DNA of 64,000 nt from contig NZ_FONY01000019.1 of the NCBI RefSeq assembly GCF_900113045.1, positions 32,722 through 96,721 on the forward strand. Reading direction: 5' to 3'. The position numbers and the translations under genes were made by a program. Within the stretch, counting starts at the first letter, position 1; the number at the start of each line of letters is the position of its first letter. The notes under the pieces were generated by a model. The model searched no databases. It saw nothing but the letters and a program-made list of their open reading frames with translations, and had not been told where the DNA came from. Origin of the DNA: Thermoflexibacter ruber. GTDB taxonomy: Bacteria > Bacteroidota > Bacteroidia > Cytophagales > Thermoflexibacteraceae. This document shows, one piece after another, positions 43,896 through 52,670 of this stretch.

Positions 43896-45417
43896 CCCTG
43901 TCCAAACTACGGAATTGGATAGCTTCGGCTAAGTGTTCTATTTTGATGTCCTCACTTCCTGCAAGGTCTGCAATGGTGCGAGCAACTTTCAAAATACGGT
44001 CATAAGCACGTGCCGAGAGTCCTAATTTTTCCATTGCAGTTTTCAGTAAGGTTTTTCCTGCTTGACTAATTTGGCATATATCTTTGACCATCTGAGAGGG
44101 CATCATCGCATTGGAATAAATACCTTTGTGATTTTTAAAACGCTCAGTCTGTATTTCCCTTGCTTTGATAACTCTTTTCCTAATCTGTTCACTACTTTCT
44201 GAGGGTCTATTGGAAGTCATTTGGTCAAAGGACACAGGCGTAACTTCTATGTGCAGGTCTATCCTGTCCAAAAGAGGTCCCGAAATCTTGTTGAGGTAAC
44301 GCTGAACTGCACCGGGCGGGCAGACACATTCCTTCTCAGGATGGTTGTAATAGCCACAAGGACAAGGATTCATGCTGGCTATAAGCATAAAATTAGCAGG
44401 AAACTCCACGGAAATTTTTGCTCTGGAAATAGTTACTTTCCTCTCTTCCAAAGGCTGTCGCATCACCTCCAGCACAGTTCGTTTAAACTCAGGTAGTTCA
44501 TCTAAAAACAGTACGCCGTTGTGAGCTAAGGAAATTTCGCCGGGTTGAGGATTACCGCCGCCTCCAACCAAGGCTACATCGCTAATCGTGTGATGAGGGG
44601 AGCGAAAAGGTCTTTGAGCAATTAGTCCCATAGCTTTTCCTAATTTACCCGCAACAGAGTGAATTTTGGTCGTTTCTAAGGCTTCGTGCAAGGTCAATGG
44701 CGGTAAAATTGAGGGTAATCGTTTAGCAAGCATAGTTTTTCCTGCGCCGGGAGGTCCTATCATAATGACATTATGCCCACCCGCTGCTGCTATTTCTAAG
44801 GCACGCTTGATATTTTCCTGCCCCTGCACGTTAGAAAAGTCAGCTTCATATTCATTTTGAGTAGTAAAAAAAATATCTCTGGTATTTGCTACCAAAGGAG
44901 TAATTTTTAAATTTCCCTCAAAAAAATCTATTGCCTCTTGGATATTGCTTACCCCTATGATGTCCAAATTATTGACGATTGCTCCCTCGCTTGCATTATC
45001 TTTGGGCAGTACAAAACCTTTGAATCCTCGCTTCCGTGCCTCAATCGCAATAGGCAATACACCCTTGATAGGTCTAAGCTCGCCGTCTAAGGACAACTCC
45101 CCCATTATCAGGTACTTTTCTAATTCTTCTGAAAAGATTTGTTCTGAGGCTTTTAAGATTCCCAAAGCAATAGGTAGGTCATAAGCAGAGCCTTCTTTGC
45201 GAACATCAGCAGGGGCAAGGTTCACCAAAGTTTTTTGTCTTGGCATTTTATAGCCGTAGTGCTTCAAAGAGGACTCAATACGCTGTTCACTTTCTTTTAC
45301 TGCACTATCAGCCAAACCTACCATGAAAACCTTTGTCCCTTGCATTACATTGACCTCGATAGTAATAATAGAAGCATCAACCCCATAAGTAGAAGCACCA
45401 TACGTTTTGGAAACCAT
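43879..45417 (-). CDS. comM: YifB/ComM family Mg chelatase-like AAA+ ATPase
   Basis: The 512-residue protein has the N-terminal Lon-protease-like ChlI domain (VEVNVMQGTKVFMVGLAD, VNLAPADVRKEGSAYDLPIALGIL). The AAA+ ATPase core has Walker A GPPGAGKT (221-228) and Walker B GVLFLDELPEF. A cysteine cluster (MNPCPCGYYNHPEKECVCPP) and the C-terminal helical domain (LGLSARAYDRILKVARTIADL) follow. ComM is a hexameric helicase that drives branch migration during natural transformation (established in Vibrio/Haemophilus); here it is inferred by homology. It is convergent with the recA unit, not cotranscribed. Confidence 0.93.
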   Translation of the reverse strand: MVSKTYGASTYGVDASIITIEVNVMQGTKVFMVGLADSAVKESEQRIESSLKHYGYKMPRQKTLVNLAPADVRKEGSAYDLPIALGILKASEQIFSEELEKYLIMGELSLDGELRPIKGVLPIAIEARKRGFKGFVLPKDNASEGAIVNNLDIIGVSNIQEAIDFFEGNLKITPLVANTRDIFFTTQNEYEADFSNVQGQENIKRALEIAAAGGHNVIMIGPPGAGKTMLAKRLPSILPPLTLHEALETTKIHSVAGKLGKAMGLIAQRPFRSPHHTISDVALVGGGGNPQPGEISLAHNGVLFLDELPEFKRTVLEVMRQPLEERKVTISRAKISVEFPANFMLIASMNPCPCGYYNHPEKECVCPPGAVQRYLNKISGPLLDRIDLHIEVTPVSFDQMTSNRPSESSEQIRKRVIKAREIQTERFKNHKGIYSNAMMPSQMVKDICQISQAGKTLLKTAMEKLGLSARAYDRILKVARTIADLAGSEDIKIEHLAEAIQFRSLDRENWAG

Positions 45418-45667
45418 ACAATTAGCTTGATTATTTAAAGCGTGAAAATTACAAATTTTATTTACAGCATCATTCTCCTATGAAGCATCATTTTGAGATT
45501 TTTTGCATAACTTGCGTTGCTTATTCTTTGATTTCATCAATAGTGCTTCAAAATCAAGGAACTAAGAAAAAAACCTCTCAAATCTAATAAACCTTTAAAT
45601 AGTTTTTAAACAAAATTAACTGTTTTGCCAAAAAAACAAAACTTTAGAATAAACTAACAATCTAATC

Positions 45668-46843
45668 ATGTCTTACGAAAATTTTGAAACTAACGCCATT
45701 CGCACCCAAGTAGAGCAGACCGAGTTCAGAGAACACTCTGTCCCTCTTTACCTCACGTCAAGTTTTACTTTTGAGTCTGCCGAGCAGGGCAGGGCTTTGT
45801 TTGCTGATGAAATTGCAGGAAACATTTATACGCGCTTTTCCAACCCCAACAATTCCGAATTGATAGAAAAACTATGCCTCTTAGAAGGTACAGAAGACGG
45901 AATAGCGACGGCTTCGGGCATGGCGGCAATGTTTGTGAGCATGGCGGCATTGCTTCAGTCAGGCGACCACATCATTGCCTCGCGTTCTGTTTTTGGCTCT
46001 ACGCATCAGATTCTGACCATGATACTGCCTAAATGGGGGATTTCTCATACTTATGTGGATATTACCGAGCCTGAAAAATGGGAAGCTGCTATCCAGCCCA
46101 ATACCAAAATGATTTTTTTGGAAACTCCTTCTAATCCCGCTTTGGACATTATAGATTTGGAATGGTTAGGCAAGCTAACAAAAAAACACAAGCTCATCTT
46201 GAATGTGGATAATTGCTTCGCCACTCCCTATTTGCAAACTCCCGCTAAGTATGGCGCAGACATTGTAACCCACTCTGCTACCAAATTCATAGACGGACAA
46301 GGAAGAACTATTGGCGGGGCTATTTTAGGAAACAAAGACCTCATCAAACAAATTCGCTTTTTTGCAAGGCATACGGGACCTGCTATGTCGCCTTTCAATG
46401 CGTGGGTGCTTTCTAAGAGCTTAGAAACTTTGGCAGTCCGCATGGAAAGGCATTGCCAAAATGCTTTAGAATTAGCTACTTACTTAGAAACTCTGCCACA
46501 GATTAGCAAAGTCAAATACCCTTTCTTGCCCTCACACCCTCAGCATGATTTGGCAAAAAGGCAAATGCGTCTGGGCGGAGGAGTAGTAACTTTTGAACTC
46601 AAAGGAGGTTTAGAGCAAGGCAAAAAGTTTTTAGATGCCTTGAAAATGTGTTCATTAACAGCAAACTTAGGAGATGTAAGAACAACGGCAACTCACCCCG
46701 CTTCTATGACACACTCCAAACTCAAAGAAGAAGAAAGGCAGGCAGTAGGCATTACAGCAGGTTTGGTCAGAATTTCCGTAGGTTTAGAAAATATCAAAGA
46801 CATCATCGCAGATATTACCCAAGCAATTCAACATTCTTCTTAA
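45668..46843 (+). CDS. metZ: O-succinylhomoserine sulfhydrylase
   Basis: This 391-residue PLP enzyme of the Cys/Met metabolism family makes homocysteine from O-succinylhomoserine and sulfide. The PLP lysine is K206 in THSATKFIDGQGRTIGGA, the segment typical of MetZ. The phosphate-binding ATASGMAAM (81-89), Y54-x-R56 (YTRFSNP) and D181 (NVDNCFATP) are in place, as is the C-terminal SVGLENIKDIIADI. An O-acetylhomoserine substrate is possible. It is a single-gene unit followed by a strong palindrome. The preceding 250 bases (45418-45667) show no clear plus-strand promoter. Confidence 0.93.
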   Translation: MSYENFETNAIRTQVEQTEFREHSVPLYLTSSFTFESAEQGRALFADEIAGNIYTRFSNPNNSELIEKLCLLEGTEDGIATASGMAAMFVSMAALLQSGDHIIASRSVFGSTHQILTMILPKWGISHTYVDITEPEKWEAAIQPNTKMIFLETPSNPALDIIDLEWLGKLTKKHKLILNVDNCFATPYLQTPAKYGADIVTHSATKFIDGQGRTIGGAILGNKDLIKQIRFFARHTGPAMSPFNAWVLSKSLETLAVRMERHCQNALELATYLETLPQISKVKYPFLPSHPQHDLAKRQMRLGGGVVTFELKGGLEQGKKFLDALKMCSLTANLGDVRTTATHPASMTHSKLKEEERQAVGITAGLVRISVGLENIKDIIADITQAIQHSS

Positions 46844-46959
46844 AGAAAATACAACCTTTTTGCTCAATTCATAGTTTATAAGATGAAGTTCTTTTATATA
46901 CCCAAACAAAATTAGTTTGTGAATTTATTTGAGTAAAAAAATATTATTATCAATCTTTT

Positions 46960-46992
46960 ACACCTCACAGGTTTCACAAACCTGTGAGGTGT
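46960..46992. repeat. Perfect palindromic element after metZ
   Basis: ACACCTCACAGGTTT (46960-46974) and AAACCTGTGAGGTGT (46978-46992) are perfect 15-bp arms with a 3-base loop. There is no T-run after it. The sequence type is familiar as a repeated intergenic palindrome in Bacteroidota genomes (from memory). It may also act as a transcription attenuator for metZ. Confidence 0.8.
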
Positions 46993-47098
46993 GCTTACAA
47001 ATGATTTTTGAAAGAAATAAAGTAAAAAAAATTAAGTATCAATACTAACATCTAATATCAATCATCTAACTGATAATTAATAACTTATTCAATACACA

Positions 47099-47725
47099 AT
47101 GGACATCAAAGACATCAAAACGCACTATATAGACTATGTGTTGCAAAACAGCAAAAGACCAGAATCTATTTACTTGTTTATGAAAAACATAGGCGGGGAA
47201 GAGAAGACTTTTTATGAACATTATACTACTTTTTATGATTTGGAAGCCGCCATTTGGTCAGATACTTTCAAAGACACCATAGAAAAAATCCAGCAAGAGC
47301 AAGTATATGAAGGCTATACAGTAAGAGAAAAAATCCTATCTTTTTATTTTACTTTGATAGAAAACCTCAAAGCAGTTCGCTCTTTTGCTACTTATAGCTT
47401 TAAAAATCAGAAAGATTTTCCTTTGGATGGAGGCGTATTGAAAGAAAGCAAGCAAACTTTCCATGACTTTGTTTCTCAGCTTATTACCGAAGGAGTTTAT
47501 ACAGGAGAAATTGCAGACCGCACTTTCTTGACTGAACGCTACGCAGGGGCTATTTGGTGGGAAACCGTTTTCATTATTCGCTTTTGGATATACGATAGTA
47601 GCAAAAACTTTGAACGCACCGATGCTGCCATCGAGAAATCAGTCAATTTAGCCTTTGACCTCTTAGGTAAAAATATTGCAGATGCTACTTTCGACTTTAT
47701 CAAATTCCTTTTTAGCAAGAATTAA
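47099..47725 (+). CDS. TetR/AcrR-type transcriptional regulator
   Basis: The 208-residue protein has a divergent TetR N-terminal helix-turn-helix at about residues 8-52: RPESIYLFMKNIGGEEKTFYEHYTTFYDLEAAIW, where TFYEHYTTFYDLE matches the TetR recognition helix and YxxF..K..L pattern. The C-terminal ligand-binding part is all helical. It precedes, by about 125 bases of repeat DNA, an ABC1-family kinase gene and then miaE in the same direction, and probably controls them. The ligand is unknown. The HTH is weaker than usual, so DNA binding is inferred. Confidence 0.82.
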   Translation: MDIKDIKTHYIDYVLQNSKRPESIYLFMKNIGGEEKTFYEHYTTFYDLEAAIWSDTFKDTIEKIQQEQVYEGYTVREKILSFYFTLIENLKAVRSFATYSFKNQKDFPLDGGVLKESKQTFHDFVSQLITEGVYTGEIADRTFLTERYAGAIWWETVFIIRFWIYDSSKNFERTDAAIEKSVNLAFDLLGKNIADATFDFIKFLFSKN

Positions 47726-47831
47726 AATAGTTGAATAGTTAAAATAGTTAAATAGTTGAGTTTTGTATTTCAAAACATAAGTAGCTGTTCAACTATTTAA
47801 CAACTAACAATTAACAACCAACTATTCAAAG
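47726..47831. repeat. Inverted AT-rich repeat between tetR and the ABC1 kinase gene
   Basis: GTTAAATAGTTGA (47747-47759) and TCAACTATTTAAC (47789-47801) are perfect 13-bp inverted arms. Flanking GAATAGTT and AACTATTC units extend the symmetry to about 47726-47831. It could be a hairpin or, given its position after a tetR gene, the operator region (inference). Confidence 0.7.
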
Positions 47832-47850
47832 AATCACTATATTAAAAATC

Positions 47851-49185
47851 ATGGCTGACGAAATCAAAGACCCTAATTTAAAAGTTCAATCTAGTATTCC
47901 TACTTCTAAAGTGGAGAGAGCTACTAAGTTTGTAAAAACAGGCGTAAAAGTAGGGGCAAACTACGTAAAGCATTATGCTCAAAAAGTAGTAAACCCCAAC
48001 CTAAGCAAGGAAGACTTAGACAAAGCAAATGCAGAAGATATTTATGGGGCATTGAGCGAACTAAAAGGTAGCGCGCTTAAAGTAGCCCAAATGATGAGCA
48101 TGGACAAGAACCTGCTCCCCCAAGCCTACACCGATAAATTTACTATGGCACAGTATTCTGCTCCGCCGCTTTCTTATCCCTTAGTAGTCAAAACTTTTCA
48201 AACGTATTTTGGCAAATCTCCCACAGAAATTTTTGATACTTTTACCAAAGAAGCCGTTAATGCTGCCTCTATTGGGCAGGTACATAAGGCAAGCAAAGGA
48301 GAAAAATATTTTGCCGTAAAAGTGCAATACCCGGGCGTAGCGGAAAGCATAAGTTCTGACCTAAAAATGGTCAAACCCTTTGCAAAACAGATACTTGGCT
48401 TGCAAGAAAAAGACTTGCAGATGTATATGGGAGAGGTAGAGCAGATGCTTATTGCAGAAACGGATTACGAGTTGGAGCTAAAAAGGGGAGTAGAAATTTC
48501 GCAAGCCTGCGCCCATCTCCCCAATATTGATTTCCCCCAATACTACCCAGAGTATTCCTCTAAGCGAATCTTGACAATGGATTGGCTTACAGGGCAGCAC
48601 CTCAACGAGTTTTTAGCGACCAATCCTTCTCAGGAAGTCCGCAACAAAATTGGGCAATCTTTGTGGGATTTCTACGATTACCAGATGCACGAATTGTTAT
48701 CAGTTCATGCAGACCCGCACCCCGGCAATTTTTTGATGCGGGCAGACGGAACTATGGGCATCATAGATTTTGGTTGCGTCAAAGTCATTCCTTTGGAGTA
48801 CTATCGCGTTCATTTCAAAGTAATTAACCCACAAATCATAGATGATGATAAGATGATGTTAGATGCTTTTTATGAGTTGGGCTTTATCTATGAAGATGAC
48901 ACCGAGCATGAAAAGGAACTTTTTACCAATATTTTTAAAGACATGATTCGCCTGACGGTCAGCCCTTTCCGCCAAGAAACTTTTGACTTTGGGAACAATG
49001 AGTACTTTAAAATGCTATATGATTTTGGAGAAAAGTTAGCCAAAACTCCTGAGCTTAAAAATTCTACCAAGCCAAGAGGCTCAAAAGAAGCACTTTATTT
49101 GAATCGCACTTATTTTGGTTTGTATTCTATGCTCAACCAACTCAAAGCCAATATTAGAACCCATACGAGTTGGAAGGCAAGGTAA
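47851..49185 (+). CDS. ABC1/AarF/UbiB family atypical kinase
   Basis: The 444-residue protein kinase-like protein is of the ABC1 family (UbiB, COQ8), which supports isoprenoid quinone synthesis by an ATP-dependent mechanism. The family-specific N-terminal KxGQ motif reads K77-V-A-Q80 (ALKVAQMMSMD), a Gly-to-Ala variant. The Ala-rich loop is AASIGQVHKA, the ATP-binding lysine is K157 (FAVKVQYPGV), and the catalytic loop HADPHPGNF has D288 and N293, with metal-binding D306 in IIDFG. There are no membrane helices. A diiron hydroxylase gene starts 10 bases after its stop, so the two are surely cotranscribed. Confidence 0.93.
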   Translation: MADEIKDPNLKVQSSIPTSKVERATKFVKTGVKVGANYVKHYAQKVVNPNLSKEDLDKANAEDIYGALSELKGSALKVAQMMSMDKNLLPQAYTDKFTMAQYSAPPLSYPLVVKTFQTYFGKSPTEIFDTFTKEAVNAASIGQVHKASKGEKYFAVKVQYPGVAESISSDLKMVKPFAKQILGLQEKDLQMYMGEVEQMLIAETDYELELKRGVEISQACAHLPNIDFPQYYPEYSSKRILTMDWLTGQHLNEFLATNPSQEVRNKIGQSLWDFYDYQMHELLSVHADPHPGNFLMRADGTMGIIDFGCVKVIPLEYYRVHFKVINPQIIDDDKMMLDAFYELGFIYEDDTEHEKELFTNIFKDMIRLTVSPFRQETFDFGNNEYFKMLYDFGEKLAKTPELKNSTKPRGSKEALYLNRTYFGLYSMLNQLKANIRTHTSWKAR

Positions 49186-49195
49186 ATTTTTTGTT

Positions 49196-49777
49196 ATGTT
49201 GCACTTGAAATTACCCACTGACCCACGCTGGGCAGATGTAGCAGAAAAAAATATTGCAGAAATTCTCATAGACCATGCTTACTGCGAGCAGAAAGCGGCT
49301 ACGACCTGTATTTCTTTGATTGTAGAGTTTCCTGAAAAAGAAGCCTTAGTAGAAACCCTTGCCCCCATTGTAGCAGAGGAATGGGAACATTTTGAGAAAG
49401 TATTGGCAGAGATGAAACGCAGAGGTATCAAGTTAGGCAAAGCACGCAAAGACGAGTACGTAAACCAACTCATGGCACACATCACCAAAGGTAATTCTGT
49501 GGAAGTAAGGCTATTAGACAAATTATTGGTATGTGCCTTGATAGAAGCACGCAGTTGTGAGCGTTTCAAAATGCTTTGGCAAAATCACTCCGACCCCGAT
49601 TTGAGGCAGTTTTACTATGAGTTTATGGTTTCTGAGGCAGGGCATTATACTACATTTATGGATTTGGCACGCCAATACCTTCCCAAAGAAAAAGTAGCTC
49701 AACGTTGGCAGGAGTTTTTGAGAATAGAAGCAGAAATTATTGCAAACCTTGATGTAAGAGGGGACAGAATACACTGA
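49196..49777 (+). CDS. miaE: MiaE-like tRNA-(ms2io6A) hydroxylase family diiron protein
   Basis: I start at the ATG at 49196, just after the ABC1 kinase stop; the frame extends to 49115 but would overlap that gene. The 193-residue four-helix ferritin-like protein has the diiron ligands in pattern E31 (YCEQKA), E61-E64-H65 (EEWEH), E117 (EARSCERF) and E147-xx-H150 (SEAGHY). MiaE hydroxylates the isopentenyl group of ms2i6A37 in tRNA with oxygen. Because it is paired with an ABC1 kinase, a role in quinone hydroxylation, by analogy with Coq7, is an alternative. Confidence 0.9.
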   Translation: MLHLKLPTDPRWADVAEKNIAEILIDHAYCEQKAATTCISLIVEFPEKEALVETLAPIVAEEWEHFEKVLAEMKRRGIKLGKARKDEYVNQLMAHITKGNSVEVRLLDKLLVCALIEARSCERFKMLWQNHSDPDLRQFYYEFMVSEAGHYTTFMDLARQYLPKEKVAQRWQEFLRIEAEIIANLDVRGDRIH

Positions 49778-49831
49778 TTTTTAGAAACTCGTATTATTTT
49801 TGCAAGTTGATTCTCTATAACTACTTTTTTA

Positions 49832-51778
49832 ATGAAACTCATCGACTTTAAGGTAAACTTTCTCCTGAACGAAGAGAAGTGTCAGGTAATTTTTTTTGAT
49901 AAAAATGGGTATTTGATAGACTCATGCGATACAATCATTGCACTTAGCGATTACAAAGAAAAACAAAGTACCGTTCCTATTCCTATCATAGACAATATCC
50001 ACGAAATTTTGAAAGATACCCCAGACGACGAGCAACTTATTTTCCCAAGGGTAGAAATTAATTTTCCCCATAATCCTACCCAAATTTTGGATTTAATCCT
50101 GACCAAAAAACGAAACGATGCCGATGCGTATTATATCTGCGTCATGCGAGATGAGGTTATGCGGTATGAGCAGTTGCAAGAAATAGTTACAGAGCAGCGT
50201 GCTACGGCAATGGAAAAAGAGCTATTGGAGATAAAACATGAAAAAACTGCTTTGGAAAATGAATTAATCTTGATGAAAAATCAAGAATTGGAAAGAGCCA
50301 AAGCCATGAAAAATGACTTTTTTGCTAAAGCCAGCCACGAACTTCGCACTCCTGTAAATGGAATTTTGGGCTTAGCTGAGATGTTAGAAGAAACCGCCAC
50401 CGAACAGCAACAAGGCTACCTAAAAGCCCTTGTGCAAGTAGCTACGCAACTAAAAACCATTGTTAATGACTTATTAGACCTTTCTAAGTTAGAAGAAAAG
50501 AAAATTACTTTTGAGCAGGTTCCCTTTAACTTAGGAGAGATATTCAATAATATCGCCTTAGCTTTCAAGTCCTTAGCTGATAAGAAAGAAATCAAATTGC
50601 TTTTTTCTATTGATGAGAAAATTCCAGACTATTTATTAGGAGATATTACTCGTATTTCCCAAATTATCTATAATCTGGTAAGTAACTCGCTCAAGTTCAC
50701 TGAAAAGGGAGAAGTACGAGTAGCCGCAAGTTTAGAAGAAATCACCGTACAAAACAAGTTTCGCATTAAGTTTGTAGTGCAGGATACAGGCGTAGGTATA
50801 GCCGCAGACAAATTGGCTTCTATTTTTGAGCCTTACACCCAAGAAAGTAACGAAACTTATCGCCTTTATGGAGGAACAGGGTTGGGTTTGACTATTGTCA
50901 AGCAGTTGATAGAGGCAATGGGCGGGCAAATTTTTGTCGAGAGCAAGGCAAATCAAGGCACAACTTTTTACTTTGAACTTGTTTTTGAGCAAAGCAAACC
51001 TATAAGCACCTTGCAGGACAAATCAATCATGTATCAGTATGCCAATCGTTCTGTACTGATTGCAGATGATAACGAAATCAACCTCATGGTCGTTACAAAG
51101 AAAATGCAAAATATTGGTTTTGATGTGGAAACGGCAAAAAATGGGCAGGAAGTTTTGCAAAAGTTAGAAAATAAGCATTATGACTTACTATGCTTAGATA
51201 TGAATATGCCTATACTTAACGGCAGTGAAACTATCAAAGCAATCAGGAATAAAACAGGTAGTCCCTTCCAAACCATCCCTATCTTTCTGATGACGGCTTA
51301 CTCATATACAGACATAGCTGAAAAGATAAAAGATATTCAAATTACTGACTTTTTGACTAAACCTTTTGAGATGTCCGATTTATTGCAAAAGTTGCAAAAA
51401 CATCTCCCTCCTAAGCAACCTTCTGATTATGAGCTAAGTCTGAACCTGAGTCAGATACAAGAATTTAGTCAAGGTGATACAGCGTTTGAAAAAGAACTGA
51501 TGCAACAAGTCATCAATGTATTAGATGAGCTTAAAAAAGATTATCAAAACATGATTAGCAAAGAGGGACAAATAAATAGCAAAGCTATCAATGACCTTGT
51601 TCACAAATACAACATGATTTTTGCGATGATTAATGAAGATACACTAAAAGAGGAAATTGATAGTACATTAAGCATTTATCAAAGTGCAGAAGACAAGGGA
51701 AAAGCATTACAAGGTTTGCAAAGAAGAATATTTCAACTTTGTGATGAGGTCAGAGAGCAAGCACGCCAGAAAATTTGA
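49832..51778 (+). CDS. Hybrid sensor histidine kinase with receiver and Hpt-like C-terminus
   Basis: The 648-residue cytoplasmic protein starts with a PAS-like sensor region (about 1-110), then a coiled coil (115-160). HisKA has H169 (KASHELRTPVNGILG). The HATPase domain has NLVSNSLKFT, QDTGVGIA and GGTGLGL. The receiver (about 407-525) has A-D-D (411-413), D456 (LCLDMNMP), a Ser/Thr near 488 and K510 (LTKPFE). The final 120 residues look like an Hpt domain: FSQGDTAFEKELMQQVINVLDELKKD, then VHKYNMIFAMI with H591 in the phosphotransfer position but a degenerate motif. It lies 54 bases after miaE; TATTTTTG at 49795-49802 may be part of its own promoter. Confidence 0.92.
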   Translation: MKLIDFKVNFLLNEEKCQVIFFDKNGYLIDSCDTIIALSDYKEKQSTVPIPIIDNIHEILKDTPDDEQLIFPRVEINFPHNPTQILDLILTKKRNDADAYYICVMRDEVMRYEQLQEIVTEQRATAMEKELLEIKHEKTALENELILMKNQELERAKAMKNDFFAKASHELRTPVNGILGLAEMLEETATEQQQGYLKALVQVATQLKTIVNDLLDLSKLEEKKITFEQVPFNLGEIFNNIALAFKSLADKKEIKLLFSIDEKIPDYLLGDITRISQIIYNLVSNSLKFTEKGEVRVAASLEEITVQNKFRIKFVVQDTGVGIAADKLASIFEPYTQESNETYRLYGGTGLGLTIVKQLIEAMGGQIFVESKANQGTTFYFELVFEQSKPISTLQDKSIMYQYANRSVLIADDNEINLMVVTKKMQNIGFDVETAKNGQEVLQKLENKHYDLLCLDMNMPILNGSETIKAIRNKTGSPFQTIPIFLMTAYSYTDIAEKIKDIQITDFLTKPFEMSDLLQKLQKHLPPKQPSDYELSLNLSQIQEFSQGDTAFEKELMQQVINVLDELKKDYQNMISKEGQINSKAINDLVHKYNMIFAMINEDTLKEEIDSTLSIYQSAEDKGKALQGLQRRIFQLCDEVREQARQKI

Positions 51779-51800
51779 AAAAGAATTCAAAAGGGAAACA

Positions 51801-52661
51801 ATGAAAATGAAGAATATAAAAGAAAAATTGTTGATTATTTGCTTGCTTTTTATTTCCTTTTATGCCCTCTTATATACTTTTAAGCCTTTTACCCACCAAA
51901 AAACTGTAAGATATTTGCAAGACTTTTCTAATTCCTCTTTTTCTTATCAAACATCTATGAACGGCGAGCCAAGCAATGAGGCGCAATATCTTTTTAAAAA
52001 AGAAATAGAACGCCAAGCCTACAAGTTCCCTGATGTATATTTTTTAGAGCAACCCGCCGCCAAACGCAAAAAAATAAAACAGATTGCCCTTACTTTTGAT
52101 GATAGTCCAGATGATTGGTATTGCCCACAAGTGTTGAGAATTTTAGATAAATATAAAGTAAAAGCCACTTTTTTTCTGATAGCTAACCGCTTAAAAGCCT
52201 ATCGGTATAACGCAGAAGCTATTAAAAACGCTGGTCACCTAATAGGAAATCACTCTTTTGCCCATCAAAAAATGACTGAAATGACAACGGAGCAGGCATT
52301 GGCAGACCTTGCTTTGGCAGAGCAAGAGTTTGTCAAGTATCTTGAAATCCAGCCCTTACTTTTTCGTCCTCCCTATGGAGTAATGACCGATGAGCAAATC
52401 ATAGAGTTGGGTATTAGAAACTACAAGATAATTAATTGGTCTATAGATACTTATGACTGGGATACAAGCAGAAATAGCCCCGAAGAAATTTTGGCAAGAG
52501 TAGAAAAATACGCTCATAATGGAGGCATTATTTTATTACATAGCTCAGGCAAGGACAGGGAAAATACCCTCAAAGCACTTCCTTTGCTAATAACCTTTCT
52601 GCAAAAGGAAGGCTATGAATTGGTTACTTTGGATAAATTACTGTTAGTCAAGGCTTTTTGA
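51801..52661 (+). CDS. Polysaccharide deacetylase family protein
   Basis: I place the start at the ATG at 51801, right after the kinase stop; the frame extends back to 51684 over the kinase gene. The 286-residue product has an N-terminal signal anchor (LLIICLLFISFYALLY). The NodB homology domain carries D100-D101 (LTFDDSPDD), the metal-binding H151 and H155 (GNHSFAH), RPPYG (189-193) and a late HSSG motif (ILLHSSG) with the catalytic His. It removes N-acetyl groups from chitin, peptidoglycan or another surface glycan. It is convergent with lptD, 9 bases apart. Confidence 0.92.
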   Translation: MKMKNIKEKLLIICLLFISFYALLYTFKPFTHQKTVRYLQDFSNSSFSYQTSMNGEPSNEAQYLFKKEIERQAYKFPDVYFLEQPAAKRKKIKQIALTFDDSPDDWYCPQVLRILDKYKVKATFFLIANRLKAYRYNAEAIKNAGHLIGNHSFAHQKMTEMTTEQALADLALAEQEFVKYLEIQPLLFRPPYGVMTDEQIIELGIRNYKIINWSIDTYDWDTSRNSPEEILARVEKYAHNGGIILLHSSGKDRENTLKALPLLITFLQKEGYELVTLDKLLLVKAF

Positions 52662-52670
52662 GGAAATATT

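Noticed and set aside
47099-49777. A complete quinone biosynthesis operon
   Set aside because: Only the ABC1 kinase and a diiron protein are present; no methyltransferase, prenyltransferase or other pathway gene lies nearby.
51684-51800. N-terminal extension of the polysaccharide deacetylase
   Set aside because: It lies entirely inside the hybrid kinase gene. The ATG at 51801 directly precedes a normal signal anchor.
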